Assembly (NCBI GenBank): GCA_964439135.1
Contig: CAYTNN010000037.1
Coordinates: 1-27,272 of the forward strand
Direction of reading: 5' to 3'
Length of the DNA stretch: 27,272 nt
From: JAFGPJ01 sp964439135
Lineage (GTDB): Bacteria > Planctomycetota > Phycisphaerae > Sedimentisphaerales > Anaerobacaceae
The notes below the pieces were generated by a model. It saw only the letters and a program-made list of their open reading frames with translations. It did not search any database and was not told the origin of the DNA. The first letter of the stretch is position 1, and each line of letters starts with the position of its first letter. Shown here piece after piece: positions 15,209 to 23,037 of the stretch. A program made the position numbers and the translations under genes.

Positions 15209-16474
15209 ATGAGTAGTTTGAAGAATATCGAAAAAGCGTATGAGGCGGCACGGCAACGTTACGCCGAGCTGGGTGTCGATAGTGACAAGGCGATGGACCG
15301 GCTGAGCAAAATAGCCATCTCGCTGCACTGCTGGCAGGGAGACGATGTGGGCGGATTCGAGAACGACGAGGGGCTCAGCGGGGGCGGAATAATGGCTACC
15401 GGCGCGTATCCAGGCAAGGCGCGGACACCCGACGAATTGCGGGCCGACATTGACAAAGCACTAAGCCTGATACCGGGCAAGCATCGGCTGAACCTGCACG
15501 CAATGTACGCCGAAGCCAAGGGCAAACCCGACCGCAACGAGCTTGAACCGGAGCACTTCACGGCTTGGATCGACTGGGCCAAAGCAAACGGCATGGGCAT
15601 GGATTTCAACGGGACGTTTTTCTCGCATCCGAAAGCCGACAGCGGTTTTACGCTGTCCAGCGCCGATAAAGGAATACGAAAGTTCTGGGTCGAGCACGGA
15701 ACTATATGCCGGGATATCGGAGCTGCAATTGGAAAAGCGTTGGGCACGCCCTGTGTCACGAACCTGTGGATACCGGACGGTTCCAAGGACATTCCCGCCG
15801 ACCGCAAAGGACCACGAGAACGGCTGAAAAAATCGCTCAATGAAATCTTCGCCAAGAAGATAGGCCGCAGCAGGCTCCTCGACGCCGTCGAATGCAAGCT
15901 GTTCGGTCTCGGTTCCGAAAGCTACGTTGTCGGCTCGCATGAATTCTACCTGGCTTATGCTATAGAAAACAAAACGCTGCTCTGCCTTGACACGGGACAC
16001 TTTCACCCGACGGAGGTCGTCTCCGATAAGATATCATCGGTAATGACCTTTATCGATGAAATCCTGCTCCACGTCAGCAGGGGCGTGCGGTGGGACAGCG
16101 ACCACGTGGTAATTCTCTCGGACGAGCTTCGCGCCATCGCGCAGGAGATCGTTCGCGGCGATTATCTCGAACGGGTGCACATCGGCCTGGATTTCTTCGA
16201 CGCCAGCATTAACCGCATCGCGGCATGGGTGATAGGGACACGGTGCATGATAAAGGCCCTCTTAATCGCCCTGCTGGAACCTTCGGAAATGTTACGTAAA
16301 ATGGAGCTTGACGGCGATTACACCGGACGCCTGGCGATGCAGGAAGAGCTAAAAACGCTGCCCTTCGGAGCGGTATGGGATTACTATTGCACGAAAATGG
16401 AGACCCCGGCCGGCGAATCATGGCTGGATGAGACCAGAGCCTACGAAAAGGATGTTCTCAGCAAACGCGGGTAG
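15209..16474 (+). CDS. rhaA: L-rhamnose isomerase
   Basis: A 421-residue cytoplasmic isomerase converting L-rhamnose to L-rhamnulose, close to the usual 419. Similarity to known RhaA is strong from end to end: KIAISLHCWQGDDVGGFE near the N terminus, NFNGTFFSHP-like DFNGTFFSHP (133-142), the metal-site segment LDTGHFHPTEVVSDK (260-274), VRWDSDHVV (293-301), VHIGLDFFDASINRIAAW and the ending YEKDVLSKRG. The enzyme needs Mn(II) or a similar ion. GAAGGA ends 6 bases before ATG 15209. An adjacent in-frame ATG at 15206 would add one Met. The gene begins 40 bases after the dehydrogenase stop. Confidence 0.96.
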   Translation: MSSLKNIEKAYEAARQRYAELGVDSDKAMDRLSKIAISLHCWQGDDVGGFENDEGLSGGGIMATGAYPGKARTPDELRADIDKALSLIPGKHRLNLHAMYAEAKGKPDRNELEPEHFTAWIDWAKANGMGMDFNGTFFSHPKADSGFTLSSADKGIRKFWVEHGTICRDIGAAIGKALGTPCVTNLWIPDGSKDIPADRKGPRERLKKSLNEIFAKKIGRSRLLDAVECKLFGLGSESYVVGSHEFYLAYAIENKTLLCLDTGHFHPTEVVSDKISSVMTFIDEILLHVSRGVRWDSDHVVILSDELRAIAQEIVRGDYLERVHIGLDFFDASINRIAAWVIGTRCMIKALLIALLEPSEMLRKMELDGDYTGRLAMQEELKTLPFGAVWDYYCTKMETPAGESWLDETRAYEKDVLSKRG

Positions 16475-16513
16475 AACCGATACTTATCACTGTTAAAAAG
16501 TAAGGGATACGGT

Positions 16514-17932
16514 ATGGATACGGAACAGCAGTCGCAGCAAACACAAGCGGGAAGTGAGTTCGAGCGCGAGCCGGTGCCGAAGAGTGCGCTGCTCGGCTTC
16601 AAGAGTTTCATCGGAATGTACGCCGGCGAACATTGTGCCGGCACGGAGTTAATGCTCGGGCCGCTATTTGTCGCCGCGGGAGTCAGCGCTTACGACCTTA
16701 TCATGGGCCTTCTCCTTGGTAACGCCCTTGCGGTCCTTAGCTGGATGTTCCTCTGTGCGCCGATAGCCACGCGAAGCCGCCTGACGCTATACTATCAACT
16801 GGAAAAAATCTGCGGCCGCAAGCTCGTGACGCTTTACAACCTCGCTAATGGCGTAATGTTCTGCTTCCTCGCCGGGGCGATGGTGACAGTCTCGGCAACG
16901 GCAATCGGCGTCTGGTTCAATTTCAAAATGCCGGGCCTTAACGACCTGTATCCCAACAGCGTCGGCTGGGTCCTCGCCGTTGCTGTGGCCGGCGGGCTTA
17001 TCGCCATTGTCGCCGCCTACGGCTACCAAACCGTGTCAAAGTTTGCAAACGTGGCCGCCCCGTGGATGGTCCTGGTGTTTCTGGCCTTCGGCTTTGTTGG
17101 CCTGAGGCAGTTTATCCAGACAACAGGCACCGAAATCAGCTCGATCGGCGATCTCTGGGAATTGGCCACGACCAAGATATGGACAGGCAGGGCGCCTCAG
17201 GAAGGGCAGGTCAAATTCACCTTCTGGCACGTCATGTTCTTCGCGTGGTTTTGCAATATGGCCATGCACATCGGCATGAGCGATTTGTCCGTATTTCGAT
17301 TCGCGAAAAAGTCGTGGTACGGCGTCGCCAGCGGAGCGGGCATGTACGTGGGACACTTCATGGCGTGGATCAGCGCTTCGATCCTTTACGCCTACCAATT
17401 GCACCTCGACCCTGCCGACATAGATGTGCTGCCGGGTCCGCTGGCGTTTCGTGCCGCGGGAATCGCCGGTTTACTATGCGTTATTATCGCCGGCTGGACT
17501 ACCGCCAACCCGACCATCTATCGCGCGGGGCTCGCATTCCAGGCTCTCTCGCCGAAATCGTCCCGCTTCAAGGTGACATTGATTACCGGCGCTATTGCGA
17601 CAATCTCGGGGATGTTCCCGGCTATTGCGATGAAGCTGCTGGGTTTTGTCGCACTGTACGGCCTGGTTCTAATGCCGATGGGCGCGGTGATTTTCGTGGA
17701 CTTCTGGCTTATCCGCAAGTTCGGCCTGCAAAGTTACTATGCCGAGCTGAGCGGCAAGAGCTTCAACTGGGCGGCCGGCCTGGCCTGGTTCGTGACACTG
17801 GCAACAGCATGGATATTGGTAAAATTCGCAGGCTTGCAGATTTTCTTTGTCTCCCTGCCCGGCTGGTTCGTCGCGGCCATATTGTATATCATACTGAGCA
17901 AGTTCTATCAGAAAAAGATCCGCCCCGCGTAG
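16514..17932 (+). CDS. NCS1-family permease, putative sugar transporter of the rhamnose cluster
   Basis: A 472-residue polytopic membrane protein with about 12 hydrophobic segments. The N terminus (LLGFKSFIGMYAGEH, then MLGPLFVAAGVSAYDLIMG, LLLGNALAVLSWMFLCAP) resembles the nucleobase:cation symporter-1 (purine-cytosine permease) family. Known NCS1 proteins import nucleobases, allantoin, hydantoins or thiamine with H+ or Na+. No nucleobase enzyme is nearby. It sits 39 bases after rhaA and is followed by a small membrane protein and sugar enzymes, so rhamnose or a related sugar is the likeliest cargo, which is inference. TAAGGGA lies about 7 bases before the start. Confidence 0.8.
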   Translation: MDTEQQSQQTQAGSEFEREPVPKSALLGFKSFIGMYAGEHCAGTELMLGPLFVAAGVSAYDLIMGLLLGNALAVLSWMFLCAPIATRSRLTLYYQLEKICGRKLVTLYNLANGVMFCFLAGAMVTVSATAIGVWFNFKMPGLNDLYPNSVGWVLAVAVAGGLIAIVAAYGYQTVSKFANVAAPWMVLVFLAFGFVGLRQFIQTTGTEISSIGDLWELATTKIWTGRAPQEGQVKFTFWHVMFFAWFCNMAMHIGMSDLSVFRFAKKSWYGVASGAGMYVGHFMAWISASILYAYQLHLDPADIDVLPGPLAFRAAGIAGLLCVIIAGWTTANPTIYRAGLAFQALSPKSSRFKVTLITGAIATISGMFPAIAMKLLGFVALYGLVLMPMGAVIFVDFWLIRKFGLQSYYAELSGKSFNWAAGLAWFVTLATAWILVKFAGLQIFFVSLPGWFVAAILYIILSKFYQKKIRPA

Positions 17933-17954
17933 CGGTATAAAAGGAGAAATTATT

Positions 17955-18149
17955 ATGCGTACTATTTTGCAAATAGTCTCACTGCTGGCACTAATCGGTT
18001 TGACACTGCCCTCGATTATTTTCCTTACAGGCCGAATGGAGCTGAACACGGTCAAGTGGCTCATGCTGCTCGCTACTATCGTCTGGTTCGTCGCCGCGAC
18101 TCCATTGATGTGGAAAGACAACGGAGAAGAGAAGCAAGAAACAGCTTAA
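17955..18149 (+). CDS. Small two-helix membrane protein next to the permease
   Basis: A 64-residue protein with two hydrophobic helices (about residues 4-26 and 33-52) joined by a short polar turn (TGRMELNTVK) and ending in a charged tail (KDNGEEKQETA). I recognise no family. It has a strong ribosome site (AAGGAGA, 8 bases before ATG) and lies 22 bases after the permease stop and 20 bases before the LsrF-like gene, so it is clearly part of the operon. The size and place suggest an accessory subunit or regulator of the permease, which is inference. Confidence 0.75.
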   Translation: MRTILQIVSLLALIGLTLPSIIFLTGRMELNTVKWLMLLATIVWFVAATPLMWKDNGEEKQETA

Positions 18150-18169
18150 ATGAAGGAAAGGACTGAATC

Positions 18170-19057
18170 ATGGCTGATACTGATGCAGTAAAAGAAGCGA
18201 AGAAGTTTTACGAAGATACTCCCATGAAGACACCGGGCTTTTTCCTCAAAGGGTCGGGCTCTCTTGACTGGGGGATGAAGAATCGGCTCTCAAGGATATT
18301 CAATCCCGATTCGGGCCGAACGGTAATGTTTGCAATCGATCACGGCTATTTTCAAGGTCCAACGACGGGGCTTGAGCGAATCGACCTGACTATCGTGCCG
18401 CTAATGTACTATGCCGACGCTATAATGCTCACTCGTGGAATTCTGCGAAGCACCGTACCGCCTTCGCTGACCAAACCAATCGTGATGCGGTGCAGCGGCG
18501 GCCCGAGCATTCTCAAGGAACTTTCTAATGAGGAATTAGCCGTCGATATCGAAGATGCGATTCGTATGAACGTCGCGGCGATTACTTTGCAGGTCTTTAT
18601 TGGCGGCGAGTTCGAGACCCGCTCGGTGCATAATATGACAAGGCTGGTGGATATGGGGCTTCGGTACGGCATTCCCACGATGGCGGTCACGGCAGTCGGC
18701 AAAGACATGGTGCGAGACGTAAGATATTTTCGCCTGGCCTGCCGAATGTGTGCCGAGCTTGGCGCACAGATTATCAAAACGTATTACGTGCCGGAAGGCT
18801 TTGAAACGATAACAGCTTCCTGTCCCGTTCCGATTGTGATGGCCGGCGGCAAAAAAATTCCCGTGCTCGATGCCCTAACAATGGCTTACAATGCAATACA
18901 GGGAGGAGCATCGGGCGTGGATATGGGGCGAAATATCTTCCAGGCAGATGCGCCCAAAGCGATGATGCAGACGGTTCACAAGGTCGTCCATGAAAATTTG
19001 AAACCGGCCGACGCCCTTGAGATGTACGAAACTCTTAAAAACGAAGAGAGCTATTAA
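18170..19057 (+). CDS. LsrF-type class I aldolase/thiolase
   Basis: A 295-residue TIM-barrel enzyme closely resembling E. coli LsrF (3-hydroxy-5-phosphonooxypentane-2,4-dione thiolase). From memory the N-terminal 60 residues align without gaps: LDWGMKNRLSRIFNP, then DHGYFQGPTTGLERID. Lys203 in AQIIKTYYVPEGFE matches the LsrF catalytic lysine. MAGGKK and GASGVDMGRNIFQ form the phosphate-binding end. LsrF degrades phospho-AI-2. No lsr transporter, lsrK, lsrG or lsrR is seen here, so a sugar-phosphate cleavage within the rhamnose cluster is at least as likely. GGAAAGGA lies about 8 bases before the start. It follows the small membrane protein by 20 bases. Confidence 0.85.
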   Translation: MADTDAVKEAKKFYEDTPMKTPGFFLKGSGSLDWGMKNRLSRIFNPDSGRTVMFAIDHGYFQGPTTGLERIDLTIVPLMYYADAIMLTRGILRSTVPPSLTKPIVMRCSGGPSILKELSNEELAVDIEDAIRMNVAAITLQVFIGGEFETRSVHNMTRLVDMGLRYGIPTMAVTAVGKDMVRDVRYFRLACRMCAELGAQIIKTYYVPEGFETITASCPVPIVMAGGKKIPVLDALTMAYNAIQGGASGVDMGRNIFQADAPKAMMQTVHKVVHENLKPADALEMYETLKNEESY

Positions 19058-19069
19058 CCACACAGAAAA

Positions 19070-19083
19070 ATTATTGCAATAAT
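19070..19083. promoter_or_regulatory. 14-base perfect palindrome before the MNT-HEPN pair
   Basis: ATTATTGCAATAAT is a perfect dyad 25 bases before the MNT start, inside the 51-base gap after the LsrF-like gene. Self-regulated toxin-antitoxin modules often carry such an operator. No promoter of good quality is seen beside it. Confidence 0.35.
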
Positions 19084-19108
19084 ATATAAGGGCAATTATC
19101 ATCGAGCT

Positions 19109-19420
19109 ATGGTAAGTTTCAATGAAATTGAAAATGTTGCCGGAAAAATTGGGAAACAAATCAATGCTAAGGCAGTGATTCTTTTCGGCTCATACGCCCG
19201 AAACCAACCCGGAAAACATAGCGATGTTGATTTGCTGGTGATTGCTGAAAGTAATTTGCCAAGATACAAAAGAAGCCGCCAACTGCACCTCATGTTCAAG
19301 CCATATCCTTTTCCGATGGACATTCTGGTTTATACTCCCAAAGAAGTTGAAAAAGAGAGCCAGTTCGAGCTTTCATTCATCTCCACCGTACTGCGGGAAG
19401 GGAAAAAGCTGTATGGATAA
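19109..19420 (+). CDS. MNT-type minimal nucleotidyltransferase (HEPN-MNT pair)
   Basis: A 103-residue minimal nucleotidyltransferase. The catalytic signature GS-x10-DxD is intact: GSYARNQPGKHSDVDLLV at about residues 28-45. A third acidic strand, FPMDILVY, follows at about 69-76. Its last 8 bases overlap the start of the HEPN gene, the usual layout of HEPN-MNT modules. In characterised pairs the MNT protein attaches AMP to the HEPN toxin and silences it. Whether that holds here is inference, and some such pairs may have other roles. The ribosome site is weak (AAGGG is 16 bases away). The pair interrupts the sugar operon between the LsrF-like and epimerase genes. Confidence 0.85.
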   Translation: MVSFNEIENVAGKIGKQINAKAVILFGSYARNQPGKHSDVDLLVIAESNLPRYKRSRQLHLMFKPYPFPMDILVYTPKEVEKESQFELSFISTVLREGKKLYG

Positions 19421-19814
19421 AAAGCTTGAATATGCCAGGCGATGGTTCGATAAGGCAAAAAGTGATTTATTAAATGCCGACAATAATCTTATCGCTGATA
19501 AAGTTCCTTATGACACGGTCTGTTTTCATTGCCAGCAGGCTGCCGAAAAACTACTCAAAGGTTTTCTTGTCGCGCATGCCTGCGAATATCCGATTACACA
19601 TAACTTGTTTGTTATCTTAGACAAAGTTGTTGAATATGACGCCCTTGCCGAATCGTTGCGAGAGGCGATTGCTTTGCTTAATCCTTACGCTGTAGAGGTT
19701 CGTTATCCCGGAGATGAATTGACGTTGAAGATCGACGATGCTACTGAAGCAAGACAAGCGGCACAGGAGGTCCTTGAGTGGATGAAATCAAGATTTGGGC
19801 AGCTTTTAGAATGA
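19413..19814 (+). CDS. HEPN-domain protein (partner of MNT)
   Basis: A 133-residue all-alpha HEPN protein. ARRWFDKAKSDLLNA opens helix 1, VCFHCQQAAEKLLKGFLVAH (about residues 36-55) is the core helix, PITHNLFVIL follows, and VEVRYPGDEL (about 94-103) is a common late segment of this subfamily. I do not see a clear Rx4-6H ribonuclease motif, so RNase activity is doubtful. The ATG at 19413 was chosen because it overlaps the MNT stop and opens the conserved helix. The same frame stays open upstream inside the MNT gene, but that stretch has no HEPN-like residues. Together they form a two-gene module. Confidence 0.85.
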   Translation: MDKKLEYARRWFDKAKSDLLNADNNLIADKVPYDTVCFHCQQAAEKLLKGFLVAHACEYPITHNLFVILDKVVEYDALAESLREAIALLNPYAVEVRYPGDELTLKIDDATEARQAAQEVLEWMKSRFGQLLE

Positions 19815-19850
19815 AGAAAACACACTTAAGCAGAAGGGTTGTAATTGAAA

Positions 19851-20576
19851 ATGCCGGATAAACCTCTCTTAGAGCAGATTCGCCAGGCATCCCCGCTTAT
19901 TAGCGTGGGAATCCTTACCGCGGATTTAATGTCACTCGGCTCAGAGTTAGAACTCATGGACACGGCAGGCGTCAAACTGCTGCACGTTGATGTTATGGAC
20001 GGCTGCTTTTGCCCGATGATGACTGTCGGACCCGGCTTTATCAAGGCTTTAAAAACTCCCCTGCTAAAAGACGTGCACCTGATGATAGAAAACCCTCTCG
20101 ATAAGCTTGAAAGTTATGTCGCCGCCGGCGCCGATATGATTACGGTCCACGTTGAGTCCTGCCGGCACATACACCGCGTTTTGCAAAAGCTGGGACAATT
20201 CACCAATGCCAACGACCCGAACAGAGGAATCCTGCGCGGCATCGCTCTGAATCCCGGCACGCCCCTTGAAACTATTACGCCGCTTATCGATGAGCTGGAA
20301 ATGGTTTTTCTCTTAGCGGTCAATCCCGGCTGGGGCGGGCAGAAGTTTATCGCTTCCACGCAGGGACGGCTCAGCCGATTAAGACAAATGCTCCGCGAGG
20401 CAAAGAAAGATATTCTTGTAGGTGTTGACGGTGGAATCACTCGCGATAACATAGCAGAAGTCGCTCGAATGGATACCGATATCATAGTTACAGGAAGCGC
20501 GGTCTTCGATGGCAAAACACCGCTGGAAAACGCAAAGTTTATGATAAGTGCCGTAAATGATGCCGCCAGGAAATAA
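19851..20576 (+). CDS. Ribulose-phosphate 3-epimerase-like protein
   Basis: A 241-residue TIM-barrel epimerase of the Rpe family, slightly longer than the usual 220. The key motifs are present: HVDVMDG (45-51), HLMIE (76-80), HVES (100-103), NPGTPLE, VNPGWGGQKF (158-167), VDGGI with Asp193 and GSAVF. These cover the metal-binding His/Asp set and the phosphate clamp. Rpe interconverts ribulose-5-phosphate and xylulose-5-phosphate. Paralogues act on allulose-6-phosphate or other ketose phosphates, and a second Rpe in a sugar operon suggests such a role. ATG 19851 is used here. An in-frame TTG at 19845 has the better spacing from AGAAGGG (6 bases) and would add two residues. It begins 36 bases after the HEPN stop. 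Confidence 0.85.
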   Translation: MPDKPLLEQIRQASPLISVGILTADLMSLGSELELMDTAGVKLLHVDVMDGCFCPMMTVGPGFIKALKTPLLKDVHLMIENPLDKLESYVAAGADMITVHVESCRHIHRVLQKLGQFTNANDPNRGILRGIALNPGTPLETITPLIDELEMVFLLAVNPGWGGQKFIASTQGRLSRLRQMLREAKKDILVGVDGGITRDNIAEVARMDTDIIVTGSAVFDGKTPLENAKFMISAVNDAARK

Positions 20577-20578
20577 CG

Positions 20579-21745
20579 ATGACTAATTTAGCTAAAATAG
20601 CAACGATTATTCGCGGGCTTCTTGCTGAGCGGACAGGTAACCAGGACATACCCTACAACCCAGTTATCTTGAAGTCTCTGACGAGTAAAGAAGCTGTTGA
20701 TTTCGTCGGATCTGAAAAAAATGCCGAAGCTCAGCGATACCCCGCACCTTTAACAAAGGGCAAGAATCCACCGCTTTTCTTAAGTGATGTGGACTATAAC
20801 GCCGAGCCGGAAACTCTCCGAAAACAATTGAGCGACACGATTTCAGACTATTCACAGCGGCACGGCTGTAAACCTGAAATCGTATGCCTTCGTGAACTTG
20901 GGATACTTTACGTCGAGCGAAAGGATGACAATTCTGATTTACCTCTTCGCAACAAGGTCGCGTTGGCAACCGGTGCCGCCGGAGCAATCGGTTACGGCAT
21001 TTGCTGTGGGCTGCTGGAAAAGGGCTGCCACCTGGCAGCTACCGATCTTCCGGGCAAAAAGCTTGATAGCTTCACGGCGGATCTTAAGCAAATGGCCGGC
21101 GACCGCGTGATAGGAATTCCAATCGACGTCACTGATGAAGAGTCTGTTGCCGGCGGCCTTGAAAATGTTTCTCTGGCCTGGGGCGGAATTGATATTGTGG
21201 TTGTAAATGCCGGCATCCCGCTGGTTTCATTTTTGAAAGATATAGACCTCGATGACTTCCGCAGGCTCGAAAAAGTAAACATCGAAGGCACTTTTCTGAC
21301 GCTTCGTGAAATCGCCCGGCACTTTATCCTTCAGGGCACCGGGGGTGACGTTATTATCGTATCGACGAAGAACGTTCCCAGCCCCGGCGCCGGCTTCGGT
21401 GCTTACAGCGCCACAAAAGCGGCCGCCCACCAGTTGGGGCGTATTGCCAGTCTTGAGCTGGCACAATACGGCGTTCGCGTAAACATGGTTGCGCCGGACG
21501 GAGTGTTCTCCGAGGGCAAATACAAATCAGGGCTATGGGCCGAAGTCGGGCCGGACCGAATGCGGGCGCGGGGACTCGATGAGAAAGGTTTGCAGGAGTA
21601 TTACCAAAACAGGAATTTGCTGAAAGCTAAAATTACGGGCCGGCATGTTTCTAATGCCGTGCTGTTCTTTGCAACACGCCAGGCACCGACGACGGGTATT
21701 ACGATACCTGTCGACGGCGGCTTGCCGGATGCCACGCCAAGATAA
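20579..21745 (+). CDS. SDR dehydrogenase with an aldolase-like N-terminal half domain (RhaD/SDR fusion-derived)
   Basis: A 388-residue protein. Residues 127-385 form a short-chain dehydrogenase: cofactor loop TGAAGAIG (131-138), VVVNAGIP, catalytic Ser262, and Tyr276/Lys280 in YSATK. It resembles the C-terminal half of bifunctional rhamnulose-1-phosphate aldolase/lactaldehyde dehydrogenase proteins. The extra residues 25-115 (RYPAPLTKGKNPPLF ... PEIVCLRELGILYVE) look like the linker domain that joins aldolase and SDR in those fusions. It most likely oxidises L-lactaldehyde with NAD to lactate. The start lies 2 bases after the epimerase stop, so translation is probably coupled. Confidence 0.85.
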   Translation: MTNLAKIATIIRGLLAERTGNQDIPYNPVILKSLTSKEAVDFVGSEKNAEAQRYPAPLTKGKNPPLFLSDVDYNAEPETLRKQLSDTISDYSQRHGCKPEIVCLRELGILYVERKDDNSDLPLRNKVALATGAAGAIGYGICCGLLEKGCHLAATDLPGKKLDSFTADLKQMAGDRVIGIPIDVTDEESVAGGLENVSLAWGGIDIVVVNAGIPLVSFLKDIDLDDFRRLEKVNIEGTFLTLREIARHFILQGTGGDVIIVSTKNVPSPGAGFGAYSATKAAAHQLGRIASLELAQYGVRVNMVAPDGVFSEGKYKSGLWAEVGPDRMRARGLDEKGLQEYYQNRNLLKAKITGRHVSNAVLFFATRQAPTTGITIPVDGGLPDATPR

Positions 21746-21750
21746 TTACG

Positions 21751-21828
21751 AGTGAACTAAAGTTGCAAGTGCCTAAAGTGAGCTAAAGTGGGGCAGCGCC
21801 GCTCTTAACTTTAGGCACTTTAGTCACT
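21751..21828. repeat. Inverted/direct repeat element of CTAAAGT units
   Basis: Three direct CTAAAGT units (21757-21763, 21773-21779, 21783-21789) face two inverted ACTTTAG units (21808-21814, 21817-21823). The longest perfect arms are AAGTGCCTAAAGT (21767-21779) and ACTTTAGGCACTT (21808-21820). It occupies the 127-base gap between SDR and aldolase and would fold into a stem-loop in the message, with alternative pairings of the repeated units. It may be a dispersed repeat. Confidence 0.6.
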
Positions 21829-21872
21829 TTGAATTTTTGACTGTTAAATGAACGATAAAGGAGTATGCGATA

Positions 21873-23033
21873 ATGAATAAGGCATTGGCGGATTTGATAA
21901 GAATATCGAACGAAACGGGAGGAGATCCGACGCTCGTTCAGGGCGGAGGCGGCAATACATCCGTAAAAACCGAAGACGGCAAATATATGTATATCAAGGC
22001 CAGCGGCACGGCTTTAAAAGACATGAACGCAAAGCAGGGCTGGCGCCGGCTCCGGATCGATTTGGCCCGCTCAGTCGTATTAGATAAAAGCTTAGCAAAA
22101 ATGGACCCACAACACAGGGAGCCGGAAGTAGTAAACCGGCTCTTGCATGCGTGTGACGACAAAGTCAAAACAGCAGCCCGGCCGTCTGTGGAGGCACATT
22201 TGCACGCCTGGCTGGACAAATGCGTGATTCACCTGCATCCGAGTGCGGCGGGAGCTTACCACAACGCGAAAAACGGGTGGGCCAGGCTCGAAAAACTGTT
22301 CAAGGATGAAAAACTACCGCCGCTCTGGGTTCCTTATACCGATCCGGGTTTTATGCTGGCCAGGAAAATCGCCAAGTTGGTCGAGGATTACCAACAGCGG
22401 TTCGGCAAAAGCCCCGCGATCCTTTTTCTGCACAAGCATGGACTTTTCATTACGGCAAAAACCGCCGACGGCGCCCTTCGGCTCGTCCGCAGGGTCATAA
22501 AACGCTGCAATGATCCTCTAAGACAGCCGAAAACAGGAAGCACAAAATCCATCGAACAGCAGATAATCAGCGACTATAAGCTCTGCATCGAGCGGGCATG
22601 TTCGAAAGCCTTAAGAAAGCACCAACAGATATGGTATTATTACAACGATGCTATCGCCGATTTCTTAAATCATAAAAACGCAAAAAAAATGCTCTCCGGC
22701 TCTTTAACACCCGATGAGCTGGTTTATGCCAACGGTGCTGCGATGTGGGTTGATAAATGCGACTCGCGAAGTATTGCCGGCCGCCTTAAACAACAGATAC
22801 AAAAAGGCAAAAAACCTGCCGTGGCGTTTCTTGTAAAAGACGTCGGCCTTTTTGTCGCCGGGACCGAAAAGATTGCCCCAACCGTTCGAGACATTGTCCT
22901 GTACTCGATTTTCATTCGAACCAATGCTTATAGAATGGGCGGGATTCTCACTTTGAACAAACGTCAGGAGGATTTCATCAACAACTGGGAATCCGAGGCC
23001 TTCCGCAAAATATTAGCGAGCACAAAAAAGTAA
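21873..23033 (+). CDS. Class II aldolase, probable rhamnulose-1-phosphate aldolase
   Basis: A 386-residue class II aldolase/adducin-family protein. Residues 20-210 carry GGGGNTSVKT (24-33), RPSVEAHLHAWL (103-114, acid/base Glu107), the metal ligands H120 and H122 in VIHLHPS, and VPYTDPGF. FLHKHGLF follows in the place of the third metal ligand. Residues about 225-375 form a second domain like the one that precedes the SDR half in fused enzymes (VKDVGLFVAGT). It should cleave rhamnulose-1-phosphate to DHAP and L-lactaldehyde using Zn(II). It is related to the aldolase half of RhaD/SDR fusions rather than to E. coli RhaD. AAAGGAG lies 8-9 bases before the start. A stem-loop follows the stop. 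Confidence 0.85.
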   Translation: MNKALADLIRISNETGGDPTLVQGGGGNTSVKTEDGKYMYIKASGTALKDMNAKQGWRRLRIDLARSVVLDKSLAKMDPQHREPEVVNRLLHACDDKVKTAARPSVEAHLHAWLDKCVIHLHPSAAGAYHNAKNGWARLEKLFKDEKLPPLWVPYTDPGFMLARKIAKLVEDYQQRFGKSPAILFLHKHGLFITAKTADGALRLVRRVIKRCNDPLRQPKTGSTKSIEQQIISDYKLCIERACSKALRKHQQIWYYYNDAIADFLNHKNAKKMLSGSLTPDELVYANGAAMWVDKCDSRSIAGRLKQQIQKGKKPAVAFLVKDVGLFVAGTEKIAPTVRDIVLYSIFIRTNAYRMGGILTLNKRQEDFINNWESEAFRKILASTKK

Positions 23034-23037
23034 ATCC

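Noticed and set aside
17062..17940. A 292-codon + strand frame inside the permease gene.
   Set aside because: It overlaps the permease in another frame. Its product is Arg/His-rich without membrane or enzyme features, typical of a shadow frame in GC-rich coding DNA.
18170..19057. An AI-2 (lsr) quorum-signal operon.
   Set aside because: Only the LsrF-like gene is present. The kinase in the cluster is RhaB-like, and no lsr transporter or regulator is seen.
10581..23033. A bacterial microcompartment locus for rhamnose breakdown, as known in planctomycetes.
   Set aside because: No shell proteins (BMC-H, BMC-T or BMC-P) and no acylating aldehyde dehydrogenase are encoded in the window.
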